In this document: positions 1-6,870 of the stretch, piece by piece
How positions within the stretch are numbered: the first letter of the stretch is position 1
How the letters are laid out: every line of letters starts with the position of its first letter
NCBI GenBank assembly: GCA_020833205.1
Contig: JAJHQT010000005.1
Coordinates: forward strand, 1 to 22,343
Direction of reading: 5' to 3'
From: Pyrobaculum sp.
GTDB taxonomy: Archaea > Thermoproteota > Thermoprotei > Thermoproteales > Thermoproteaceae
DNA length: 22,343 nucleotides
The notes under the pieces: model-generated
The model's input: the letters and a program-made list of their open reading frames with translations, nothing else
Told to the model about the DNA's origin: nothing
Databases searched by the model: none
Made by a program: the position numbers and the translations under genes

Positions 1-1
1 G

Positions 2-958
2 GATGAGCTGAACCCCTTTGAGCGAGTCGTCGCCGAGAGGCTCCTAGCCGGCGGCCGGCTGAGGAGGGTGGGGAGGTTCCTCAGGCTGACTCCAGAGGGG
101 CGGGAGTTGCTGGCGTCGCTGAGCCTCAGGGGGTCGCCCCACGTGGTTAAGATAAAGACGACAGAGAGGAGGGTCATCGGCGAGAGGGAGCTACCCCTCG
201 CCTTGTACGAGTTGCATCCAGAGGCGATATACATGCACGGAGGGAGAACCTACGTCTCGAAGGAACTTGATCTGACAAAGCGCGTTGCAGTCGTCGAGCC
301 GACAGACGCCGAGGACTTAATGACGCAGGCGCTTGAGGAGATGGAGCCGGAGGTGGTGGAGGTATACGACGAGGGGGCCGTGGAGGGGGTGCCTTACCAG
401 TTCGGCAGGCTGAAGATAAAAATCATGGTCTACGGCTACGCCCTCAAGCGCTTCACCACGGAGGAGACCCTCGGGGAATACACGATAGAGCCTCTCTCCT
501 ACGAGTTCGAGACCAAGGGCGCTGTGTTTTACATGCCCCACGTCCGCTTCAGCACAAACGAGGCGGTGGACTGGGAGGCCCGGGCCAAGGGCTACCACGC
601 CACGGAGCACGTCCTCATATCGGCCGCGGAGATAGTCCTGGGCGCCTCCAAGACGGACCTAGGCGGCATAAGCTACCCCGACGGCGTTATAGTCATCTAC
701 GACTCCCACGTCGGGGGCAACGGCACCACGAGGCTACTCATCAACAACTTCCGCCGGGTGGCCGAGGTCGCGCTGAAGATCGTGAAGGGGTGCGACTGCG
801 TGGATGGGTGCCCCAAATGTGTCTACTCGCCCTACTGCGGCAACAACAACAAGATGCTCTCCAGGCGCAACGCTGTAAGGATTCTACAGACAGTCCTAAA
901 TAAAGAAGGCGCCCCCCTCCTCAGGGAGATCCCAAGAAGAGAAAAAGGAATTGTCTAA
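2..958 (+). CDS. DEAD/DEAH-box helicase, C-terminal part with DUF1998 Cys cluster (MrfA/YprA-like), 5' truncated
   Basis: The reading frame is open from base 2, so the gene starts outside the window and only the last 318 codons are present; a GTG at 68 is an internal codon. The visible part has no helicase motor motifs. It ends in the hallmark of the MrfA/YprA and Hrq1-related helicases: a DUF1998-type domain with 'DSHVGGNG' followed by a Cys cluster 'CDCVDGCPKCVYSPYCGNNN' (about 799-852). In MrfA four Cys residues bind zinc, and the family are 3'-5' DNA helicases linked to mitomycin-type damage repair; I infer the same general role here. The gene converges on valS with about 118 bases between the two stop codons. 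The family call is firm; the exact subfamily cannot be fixed without the missing motor domains. Confidence 0.85.
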   Translation, partial: DELNPFERVVAERLLAGGRLRRVGRFLRLTPEGRELLASLSLRGSPHVVKIKTTERRVIGERELPLALYELHPEAIYMHGGRTYVSKELDLTKRVAVVEPTDAEDLMTQALEEMEPEVVEVYDEGAVEGVPYQFGRLKIKIMVYGYALKRFTTEETLGEYTIEPLSYEFETKGAVFYMPHVRFSTNEAVDWEARAKGYHATEHVLISAAEIVLGASKTDLGGISYPDGVIVIYDSHVGGNGTTRLLINNFRRVAEVALKIVKGCDCVDGCPKCVYSPYCGNNNKMLSRRNAVRILQTVLNKEGAPLLREIPRREKGIV

Positions 959-1076
959 CCCCGCGCGCGGAGGGCCCTCTCCCCGCTTATGGGGGTAAGG
1001 CGGGGGCTATGACACAGATAAACGACCTGGCGGCGCCGCTTCTTGCCCCTCGGTGGGGGCGCGGCTTCGGCTGGCG

Positions 1077-3476
1077 TCAGCCCAGCCAGACCAGGCCTTC
1101 GTCGTCGATTTGTTCTGCTCCGCGTCCGGGCTTGACGTCGGCGACCTTGTGCATGTGTTTGAGGTCGCGGGCGGCGGGCATCGCCGCCTCTGGGATGTAG
1201 AGCACCGCGTTTAGCTTGTCGGCGAGGCTCATGCCTTTTCTGTTTTTGTACCGCCACACCGCGCTGTCTATTTTCTTCACCATCTCCAAGAGGCCCTCGT
1301 CGCCTTCCTTCCACTGTTCCGGCGGGTCCTCTATGGCCTCGTCGTGGATGGATCTGCCGAAGGCCTCACGCCATATCTTATCAGTGAGGAAGGGCATGAT
1401 GGGCGCGAGGAGCTTCAGGCTGTACTTGAGCACCGTGTAGAGGGTCCATATGGCCGCCTCCTGCTCCTCCTTGGTGAAGACGCCTTCTCTGTTGTAGGCG
1501 CGGGACTTGACCAACTCGATGTAGTGGTCCGCGAAGTCGTGCCAGATGAAGTTGTAAAGGGCTTGGGCCGGCTCGTAGACGTCGAAGCGGCTGTATGCCT
1601 CTATGATCCTCCTCGCCACGTTGTAAAGCCTGGCGAGCATCGCCTTGTCCACCGGCGTGAGTCGGGGCGCCGTCTGGGGCTCAGGGAAGGATAGGACGAA
1701 ACGCGACACGTTCCACACCTTTGTGGCGAACTCCTTCCCCTCCCTTATCATGTTTTCATTGTAGCGGTAGTCTGTGCCCAGCCGCCCCGCGGCCGCCGCC
1801 CAGAAGCGGACTGGGTCCGCTCCGTATTTCTCCACAGGCGCCAAAAGGTCGATGACGTTGCCCTTGCTCTTGTGCATGGCCTCCCCCTTCTCGTCAAGGC
1901 CCATGCCGTTGATCCTCACGTGGCGAAACGGCACATCGCCGAAGAGGAGGAAGGCCCTTAAGAGGGAGTAGTAGAGCCAGGTCCGGATGATGTCGTAGCC
2001 CTGGGGCCTCATTATGGAATGCGGGTAGACCTTCGGGAAGACGCTGAACTCCTTCGTGGCGCCCGAGGCGTACATCCAGGAGATGGAGGAGTCGAACCAG
2101 GTATCTAATACTCTGGGGTCTCCCTCCAGCCTGCCGTCTTTGCATGCCTCCTTCACCTCGGCCGGAGGCTCGCCGCGCCAGGGCTGGTAGTACTCGCCGC
2201 CGTTGGGCACTATGGGGATCCGCTCGCCGTTTGGCTTCACGCACCACCAGATAGGCGCCTCCGTGGCGTAGTAGCGGCGCCGCGACACGGGCCAGTCCAG
2301 TTCCAGCGATTTTATCCAGTCCACCAGCACCTGGCGGTACTCAGGGGGGTAGAACTCCATCTTCTCTGTCAGCTTGATGAGCGCCTCCTTAAACTCGACT
2401 TGCCGCACAAAGAGCTCCCGCATCACTATGATCTCAAGCGGCGTTTTGCAACGCCAGCACACGGGGACGTTGTGGACCAGCTTCCCCTGCTTGACTAAAA
2501 GCCCAGCGGCTTTGAGGTCCTCTATTATCTTGGCGCGGGCCTCTCTAATGCCGAGGCCGGCGTATCTGCCCGTCTTTACCCTGCCGCTTTCGTCGACTAT
2601 GATCTTAATCGGCAGTTTGAGCTCGTTTACGATCATTAGGTCTCTGGTGTCGCCGAATGTGGAGATCATCACAAGGCCGGTGCCGTACTGGGGGTTGGCG
2701 GCTCTGTGGGGCAGGATGGGCACCACCTGGCCCTCCGGCGGCACCACAGCGTGTAGGCCGTCTAGCCTCTTGTAGCGTTCGTCTTCTGGGTTGAAGATCA
2801 CCGCGACGGTGGCGGGCAGAAGCTCCGGCCTCGTGGTGGCTATTACTATGTCCTCCCCCGTCTCCTGCACCTTGAACTTTATGTAGTTTAGGTACGTCTC
2901 CTCCTCCCTGTACTCAATCTCGGGCTCCGCCAGCGCGGTGCGGCACCGCGGACACCAAGGCGTAGGCCTCTCCGCCTCGTAGATGAGCCCCCTGCGCCAC
3001 AGCTCCACGAAGGTCTGTTGCGTCATCCTCCGGTACTCTGGGCTGTCTGTGCCGTTGGGCCAGTAGTCGAAAGAGAGGCCCCACCGCCTAAGCGACGCCA
3101 CGAACTCCCCCTCGTAGCTGTCCAGCTGCTCCTTGCAGAGCCTTAGGAACTCCTCCCTCGGCACCTCGTGCGCCACTATGTTGTGCTTCTTCTCAATCTG
3201 GACCTCTATGGGGAGGCCGTTTCTGTCTAGGTAGAAGGGGAACACCACGTCGTAGCCCCTCATCCTGAGGAACCTGGCTATCATGTCGAAGTGGGCGTAG
3301 GACGCCGTCTGGCCTATGTGCGGCCTGTTGCTGGACAGGTAGGGAGGCGGCGTGTCGATGACGAAGACGGGTTTGCCTCCGCTTATCTTAGTCTTGAATC
3401 TGCCCTCCCTCTCCCACGTCTGGATGAGCTCCTCCTCCCACCTTATGTCCCACCTGGTGGGTAGCCTATGTGCCAC
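1077..3476 (-). CDS. valS: valyl-tRNA synthetase (class Ia)
   Basis: Charges tRNA-Val with valine in the cytoplasm. Class Ia signatures are visible: 'DTPPPYLSSNRPHIGQ' carries the HIGH motif as HIGQ, 'TTRPELLPATVAV' marks the CP1 editing domain that hydrolyses mischarged Thr-tRNA, 'DTWFDSSISWMYASG' is typical of ValRS, and 'MHKSKGN' is the KMSKS loop with His for Met. An anticodon-binding helical domain follows. Zinc-type Cys pairs (CPRC, CWRC) lie in the insertion. The frame extends upstream to 3554, but that extension runs through a TATA box at 3496-3505. GTG at 3476 lies about 25 bases from the box centre and gives a 799-residue leaderless protein, which fits the compact archaeal form lacking the long bacterial C-terminal arm. 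Val rather than Ile or Leu specificity is inferred from the editing and WFDSS motifs. Confidence 0.93.
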   Translation of the reverse strand: MAHRLPTRWDIRWEEELIQTWEREGRFKTKISGGKPVFVIDTPPPYLSSNRPHIGQTASYAHFDMIARFLRMRGYDVVFPFYLDRNGLPIEVQIEKKHNIVAHEVPREEFLRLCKEQLDSYEGEFVASLRRWGLSFDYWPNGTDSPEYRRMTQQTFVELWRRGLIYEAERPTPWCPRCRTALAEPEIEYREEETYLNYIKFKVQETGEDIVIATTRPELLPATVAVIFNPEDERYKRLDGLHAVVPPEGQVVPILPHRAANPQYGTGLVMISTFGDTRDLMIVNELKLPIKIIVDESGRVKTGRYAGLGIREARAKIIEDLKAAGLLVKQGKLVHNVPVCWRCKTPLEIIVMRELFVRQVEFKEALIKLTEKMEFYPPEYRQVLVDWIKSLELDWPVSRRRYYATEAPIWWCVKPNGERIPIVPNGGEYYQPWRGEPPAEVKEACKDGRLEGDPRVLDTWFDSSISWMYASGATKEFSVFPKVYPHSIMRPQGYDIIRTWLYYSLLRAFLLFGDVPFRHVRINGMGLDEKGEAMHKSKGNVIDLLAPVEKYGADPVRFWAAAAGRLGTDYRYNENMIREGKEFATKVWNVSRFVLSFPEPQTAPRLTPVDKAMLARLYNVARRIIEAYSRFDVYEPAQALYNFIWHDFADHYIELVKSRAYNREGVFTKEEQEAAIWTLYTVLKYSLKLLAPIMPFLTDKIWREAFGRSIHDEAIEDPPEQWKEGDEGLLEMVKKIDSAVWRYKNRKGMSLADKLNAVLYIPEAAMPAARDLKHMHKVADVKPGRGAEQIDDEGLVWLG

Positions 3477-3495
3477 GGAGCTGAACACAGGGGTG

Positions 3496-3505
3496 TTTTT
3501 AAATA
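3496..3505 (-). promoter_or_regulatory. TATA box of valS
   Basis: On the minus strand this reads TATTTAAAAA, centred about 25 bases upstream of the GTG at 3476. This supports a leaderless transcript and decides the valS start, because the longer frame would read through the promoter. Confidence 0.65.
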
Positions 3506-3527
3506 GTGTAGCCTTCGGGAGAAAGAT

Positions 3528-3536
3528 TTTAATATA
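3528..3536 (+). promoter_or_regulatory. TATA box of the ACT-domain gene
   Basis: TTTAATATA is centred about 22 bases upstream of the ATG at 3554, consistent with leaderless transcription. It lies back to back with the valS TATA box, and only 77 bases separate the two start codons. Confidence 0.6.
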
Positions 3537-3553
3537 CTGTGGGTTCCCCCACA

Positions 3554-4207
3554 ATGCTTAACAGGGAGGTTTTCCTCATAGCCAACGGCACCGGGGTTAG
3601 GCTGGGCGAGTTCCTGGTGGAGCTTAACTTCGACCAGCCGGGTATCCTTGCCACGCTTTCAAACGTCTTTGCGGAACACGACGTAAACATAATCAATATA
3701 GCAATAGACGCCGCCCGCCAGCATCTACACTTCATTACGGACCTCACCCTCCAGACTGAAGAACAGATACAGGAGATCTTGAAACAGCTCCATATGTTTG
3801 CCTTCGTCAAGAAGGTGAAACATAGAATATCGGCGGCGTCTATCTTCGTCCCACGTCTTATCACCCACGTCATAAACGGCAAACCAGCCTTAGCCCTCGA
3901 GAAGGACCTTGTAGTCCACCTCCAGGAACCTGCTAAACTCGCCGAGGAGATGGCCAGAAGAGATGTAAAAACTCTAAAAGAGGTCGCGACGACTCTTGAC
4001 GTAGTGACGCTGGAGGAGGCGCTTTACATAATCCAACTCAGAGGCTTGGCTACCCTCGAAACCATGTTAAAAGAGGGACGGCTTGAGGCACGCCTATGTA
4101 GCCTCGTCCAGCCGCTGATACGGACCTACCTAGACGCCTTCTTCAAAGAACTCGGCGTCCGGGCAAAGACTGTAGACGAAGGCGCCTGCCTCCGCGTCGA
4201 GACTTAA
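3554..4207 (+). CDS. ACT-domain protein with unknown C-terminal helical domain
   Basis: After the ATG at 3554 the first ~75 residues form an ACT fold: 'LVELNFDQPGILATLSNVF' is the classic ligand-binding strand-loop-helix (D-x-PG-I/L-x-x-V), followed by 'HDVNIINIAIDAA' and 'HLHFITDLTL'. ACT domains bind amino acids and give allosteric control. The remaining ~140 residues are mostly helical and match no catalytic domain I know, so this is likely a stand-alone sensor or regulator, not an enzyme. A GTG at 3539 gives a five-residue longer frame but lies only about 7 bases from the TATA box, so I prefer 3554. It is divergent from valS, which makes a link to amino-acid or aminoacylation status tempting but unproven. 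Its stop overlaps the convergent small gene by 4 bases. Confidence 0.75.
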   Translation: MLNREVFLIANGTGVRLGEFLVELNFDQPGILATLSNVFAEHDVNIINIAIDAARQHLHFITDLTLQTEEQIQEILKQLHMFAFVKKVKHRISAASIFVPRLITHVINGKPALALEKDLVVHLQEPAKLAEEMARRDVKTLKEVATTLDVVTLEEALYIIQLRGLATLETMLKEGRLEARLCSLVQPLIRTYLDAFFKELGVRAKTVDEGACLRVET

Positions 4208-4464
4208 CCATCTCTAAACACGATACGCGGAGGGGGGCCGCACCTGATCCCGATCCTGAGCGTCAAGCGCATCAGGGGGTCGTTACACAGGGGGTGTTTG
4301 TCCCTGAAGGGGAGGACCGAGGTGATGTTGATGACAGGTCTCTCCCACATGTCGGCAGTGGAGGGGGGTGGGTTTTCGCTGGGCTTCTCCACGGCGTTGG
4401 CTCCCGCAAGCCAGCCTAGAAGCGCCAGAAGCCACGCCGCGGTTAGGAGGGGCGCAACCCGCAT
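4204..4464 (-). CDS. small membrane-anchored or secreted protein of unknown function
   Basis: The open frame reaches 4560, but ATG at 4464 lies about 22 bases from a TATA box (4481-4490) and is the likely leaderless start, giving 86 residues. The N-terminus 'MRVAPLLTAAWLLALLGWLAG' is a strong hydrophobic segment, either a signal peptide or a single membrane anchor. The remaining ~60 residues are polar and Pro-rich with two Cys and one N-glycosylation sequon (NIT), as expected outside the cell. I recognise no family. It follows the tRNA thiolation gene on the same strand but has its own promoter, so no functional link is implied. Its stop overlaps the end of the convergent ACT gene by 4 bases. 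Existence is supported by the promoter and signal-like N-terminus rather than by homology. Confidence 0.55.
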   Translation of the reverse strand: MRVAPLLTAAWLLALLGWLAGANAVEKPSENPPPSTADMWERPVINITSVLPFRDKHPLCNDPLMRLTLRIGIRCGPPPRIVFRDG

Positions 4465-4478
4465 GTAGAGAAACAGGT

Positions 4479-4490
4479 CTATATATTTAT
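4479..4490 (-). promoter_or_regulatory. TATA box of the small membrane protein, overlapping the upstream stop codon
   Basis: Minus strand ATAAATATATAG. The last three bases are the TAG stop of the tRNA 2-thiolation gene. Centred about 21-23 bases upstream of the ATG at 4464. Confidence 0.55.
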
Positions 4491-5498
4491 CTCTGGGCGG
4501 ATTTTCTGCAGGTAGGCGTCTAGGAGGCCTGCCTTTTCGAAGAATTCGCAGACGCGGCACATGTCCCGGGCGGAGGGGGCGCCGCAGTGTTTACACCTCT
4601 TCGGCTGGGCCTCCGGCGTGGTTTCTTTCAAAATACGCGTAAGCTTCCCGCCGAAGGAGGACAGGTTGTACTTCACGGAGGGCATCTCCCGCTCCAGCTC
4701 GGCGAGCATGAACTTTAGGTTGTAGCGGGGGTTCGTGGTTACGTATGGGCATTCCAGCTCCATGAGGGGCAGGCCGTGGTAGTGGGCATACAGCGCAATT
4801 TCCTCCTCCCTTATGTACTTCAGCGGCTTGATGCGGGGTATCAAGTCCTTCTCATCGGCATCTTCGTACGTGCCGTACCAGCGGAACCGCGAGAGGTTGC
4901 CCATAAGGACATTTAGGAGGACTGTCTGGGCTTCGTCGTCTAGGTTGTGCGCCGTGGCGATCTTCGTCCAGCTCCTCCGCCTGCCAATGAGGTTCATGGC
5001 GCGGCGCCTCAACACGCCGTCTATGGTGCACATGTGGACCTCGTGGCCGGCCTTGGCGAGCCTCTCGGAGAGCTCCATCGCCGTGACGCCGAAGATGTCT
5101 CTGAAGTGGTACACGTTGTACTCTATGCCAAATTTGGCGGCCAGCTCCTTTACGTAGTCCCTCCGCGACATGCGGTAGAAGCAGCTGTAGGGGTGGCCCT
5201 CGTTTATCGTGAAGGCCTCCATCTTGACGTCTCTCAGCAGACCCCTCTCCCTGAATTTGCCCAGCATGTGGAGGAGGACGAGGCTGTCTTTGCCGCCGGA
5301 CACCGCGATGGCCACGTAGTCGCCGGGCTCTATGAGCCTCTCGTCGCGTATAGTCTTGAGTACCTTCCTCTCCAGCAAGTTGAAGAGGCAACGGAGGCAG
5401 AGCCTCTCGCCGCTTACCGCGCGGAGGTACTGCGCAGGCCTCCTGCCGCAGTGATGGCAGAGGCTACTTGTCGAGGTCGATGTGAGGGATGGCTCCAT
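4479..5498 (-). CDS. tRNA 2-thiolation enzyme, TtuA/Ncs6 family
   Basis: An N-type ATP pyrophosphatase that adenylates a tRNA uridine or ribothymidine and replaces its 2-oxygen with sulfur. Visible parts: an N-terminal zinc finger (C14-x2-C17 and C34-x2-C37), the PP-loop SGGKDS at 67-72, the family Cys in 'HMCTIDGVLRRRAMN', a second conserved Cys in 'LECPYVT', and a C-terminal zinc finger 'CKHC...CRVC'. The two zinc fingers with Cys-based chemistry match TtuA, which makes the thermostabilising 2-thioribothymidine at position 54. Ncs6/CTU1 (wobble U34) has the same architecture, so I leave the symbol blank. The ATG at 5498 is the only start before the first zinc-finger Cys, which forces a 35-base overlap with the upstream zinc-ribbon gene and suggests translational coupling. 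Confidence 0.88.
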   Translation of the reverse strand: MEPSLTSTSTSSLCHHCGRRPAQYLRAVSGERLCLRCLFNLLERKVLKTIRDERLIEPGDYVAIAVSGGKDSLVLLHMLGKFRERGLLRDVKMEAFTINEGHPYSCFYRMSRRDYVKELAAKFGIEYNVYHFRDIFGVTAMELSERLAKAGHEVHMCTIDGVLRRRAMNLIGRRRSWTKIATAHNLDDEAQTVLLNVLMGNLSRFRWYGTYEDADEKDLIPRIKPLKYIREEEIALYAHYHGLPLMELECPYVTTNPRYNLKFMLAELEREMPSVKYNLSSFGGKLTRILKETTPEAQPKRCKHCGAPSARDMCRVCEFFEKAGLLDAYLQKIRPEINI

Positions 5499-5685
5499 GC
5501 TTCCGCTCCGCCTTCTCTATCTCCAGCGCGAAGGTCTCCAGCGAGGACCTGAAGATGTAGAACACGAGGCCGCAGTTTTTGCAACGAGCTATCATGATGG
5601 TGTTCTCAGGCCCCTTGTGGCGGTAGGTGTAAGGCGCGGGCAGGGCCTCCCACTCCGGCATCCCGCAGCGCGGACATGTGATCAC
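5464..5685 (-). CDS. small zinc-ribbon protein
   Basis: A 73-residue protein with two CxxC knuckles, 'CPRC' at residues 4-7 and 'CKNC' near residue 35, as in rubredoxin-like zinc ribbons. A charged helix follows, and the C-terminus is acidic ('HIDLDK'). The GTG at 5685 starts the frame one codon before the first knuckle sequence. No catalytic residues are evident, so it probably binds nucleic acid or protein. Its 3' end overlaps the start of the tRNA thiolation gene by 35 bases, so the two are almost certainly co-transcribed and coupled in translation; an accessory role in tRNA modification is possible but is an inference. A TATA-like element overlaps the stop codon of the preceding HAD gene. 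Confidence 0.72.
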   Translation of the reverse strand: MITCPRCGMPEWEALPAPYTYRHKGPENTIMIARCKNCGLVFYIFRSSLETFALEIEKAERKHGAIPHIDLDK

Positions 5686-5700
5686 GGAGAGACTCGGACC

Positions 5701-5708
5701 TATATTTT
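5701..5708 (-). promoter_or_regulatory. TATA box of the zinc-ribbon gene, overlapping the HAD stop codon
   Basis: Minus strand AAAATATA; the TAA stop of the HAD gene occupies 5709-5707. The centre is about 20 bases from the GTG at 5685, a little shorter than at other genes in this window. Confidence 0.45.
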
Positions 5709-6327
5709 AGTCTTTTGCGAGGTTGGCCTTAACCCAGCTCCAAGCGTCGCAGAGCGTGGAAAAGCTCAGGTGGCCGCCCTCCCTCCCTACCATGATGGTG
5801 AGTAGCCCGGCGCCCATGGCGCCTAAGTCCTCATCGCCGTCTCCTATGTACACGGCCTCGTGGGGCCTCGCCCCTATTCTCCTCAGGGCGTGGGTAAACA
5901 CCGGCTTGAGGGGTTTCCGCCTCAGCAAAACGTCGGAGGTTATAAGCGCGTCGACGGCAACGCCGCTGGCCTTTAGGAAGAGCTCTGGGAAGCATCTACA
6001 GAGAGTGTTTGAGACAACAGCCACCTTGCTGGCCTCCTTAGCCCATCTGAGGAACTCCACGGCGCAGGGCATAGGCGTCAGCCGGCTTTTTACCTCCTCT
6101 ATGAACTCCCCGGCGAGGAGGACGGGATCGCGGCCGGTCTTTGAGGCTATGACCCTGGCGATGGCCCGTAGCGGTACTTCGTAGCCGGCGTTGTTCACCC
6201 CCTCCACGACCCAAGCCACGGCATCCACCACGCCGGGGTCTCCACGTCTGTGCAACACGTCGCGCCACGTGCCCCAGAAGTCCACCTGCCGCACCAGGAG
6301 GCCCCAGAAACTCACCAAGAAATTCAT
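5707..6327 (-). CDS. HAD-superfamily protein lacking the motif I aspartates (probable pseudoenzyme)
   Basis: About 206 residues with the HAD fold. Motif II is 'VVSNT', the motif III Lys lies in 'RRKPLKPVF', and motif IV is 'YIGDGDEDLGA'. Between motifs I and II there is a helical cap of about 85 residues. Where family members carry hhDxDGTL at the very N-terminus, this protein has 'MNFLVSFWGLLV': the nucleophilic Asp is Ser, the acid/base Asp is Trp, and Thr is Leu. HAD phosphatases need the first Asp, so normal phosphatase activity is unlikely while phosphate- and Mg-binding residues remain. I use ATG 6327; a GTG at 6339 with a GAGG four bases upstream would add MCWV. A TATA-like TTTAATTA lies at about 6390-6397. 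It precedes the zinc-ribbon and tRNA-thiolation genes on the same strand. Confidence 0.75.
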   Translation of the reverse strand: MNFLVSFWGLLVRQVDFWGTWRDVLHRRGDPGVVDAVAWVVEGVNNAGYEVPLRAIARVIASKTGRDPVLLAGEFIEEVKSRLTPMPCAVEFLRWAKEASKVAVVSNTLCRCFPELFLKASGVAVDALITSDVLLRRKPLKPVFTHALRRIGARPHEAVYIGDGDEDLGAMGAGLLTIMVGREGGHLSFSTLCDAWSWVKANLAKD

Positions 6328-6339
6328 AACCCAACACAC

Positions 6340-6626
6340 GCCGCCTCAAGACGCAACGCGCCGGAACCGAAGCGCATCACATGCTCATAGCCGCGACTAA
6401 TTAAACTTTATCCTCAACGGCCGCGATTATCTTGCGCATGGCGATGTGGGACTCCACGATGAGAACAAGCCCAACACGGCGACATACGCGACCAGGGCAG
6501 GCGGTCAACGCCTCTGGGCGTATATTTGGGCCGCGGCGGCGAGGCCTGTTTTCTGTAGTAGTGGCTACGTTGTGGCCGGCGCGGCTTATATCCACTAGGC
6601 GGCGGGGGACACCTCCAGAGACCTAG
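6340..6626. other. stretch without a convincing gene
   Basis: About 290 bases between the HAD gene and the winged-helix gene. Several frames stay open for 50-68 codons on both strands, the best being minus 6401-6595 ('MDISRAGHNVATTTENRPRR...', start GTG at 6595). None has a recognisable domain, and the minus frame is rich in CGC codons whereas neighbouring genes favour AGG, so I do not call a CDS. It could hold a gene remnant or a very small gene. I see no tRNA, C/D box RNA or strong hairpin here. Confidence 0.4.
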
Positions 6627-6845
6627 TTAAGTGTCTCTAGGCGTTGCGTCGGGAGGTCCGTCAGGGGGCGTAGGCCCGTATCTCACTGCGACGTCACATA
6701 TGACCTCGACGCGTCTCTTTTCTACCAGACGCATGAGGTGCCGCGTCGCCACCGGCGGGGGGATCCCCTCCTTCAGTGCCTCGGCGATTATTGTCTCGAG
6801 GTCGGCCTCGCCTAGCCTTCTGAGTATTGCGTAGACGCGCTCCAC
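6627..6845 (-). CDS. small winged-helix-like protein
   Basis: A 72-residue protein starting at GTG 6845. Residues 1-55 look like a helix-turn-helix with a wing: 'ERVYAILRRLGEADLETII', then 'GIPPPVATRHLMRLVEKRRVEVI' as the recognition-helix region, then a strand. The tail is rich in Pro and Asp. The open frame runs on upstream into the MMPL gene, but that part is merely another frame of the exporter. A TATA box (6863-6870) overlaps the exporter's stop codon and sits about 22 bases from the GTG. By position it could regulate the exporter locus or simply be a small DNA-binding protein; the sequence does not decide. No database family is claimed. Confidence 0.55.
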   Translation of the reverse strand: MERVYAILRRLGEADLETIIAEALKEGIPPPVATRHLMRLVEKRRVEVICDVAVRYGPTPPDGPPDATPRDT

Positions 6846-6862
6846 GGCTTTGCTTAACTCGG

Positions 6863-6870
6863 TAATTAAA
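6863..6870 (-). promoter_or_regulatory. TATA box of the winged-helix gene, overlapping the MMPL stop codon
   Basis: Minus strand TTTAATTA; bases 6868-6866 are the TAA stop of the exporter gene. Centred about 22 bases upstream of the GTG at 6845. Confidence 0.5.

Noticed and set aside
958..1076. GC-rich gap after the helicase examined for a tRNA, sRNA or terminator
   Set aside because: No T-loop consensus, C/D boxes or T-tract found; only loose GC-rich complementarity between convergent genes.
955..1314. Arg-rich minus-strand open frame of 119 codons over the end of valS
   Set aside because: It overlaps the valS 3' end in another frame and has a low-complexity Arg/Pro composition typical of a GC-rich shadow frame.
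4947..5552. Plus-strand open frame of 201 codons opposite the tRNA thiolation gene
   Set aside because: It is antisense to a gene with clear PP-loop and zinc-finger motifs and shows no domain of its own.
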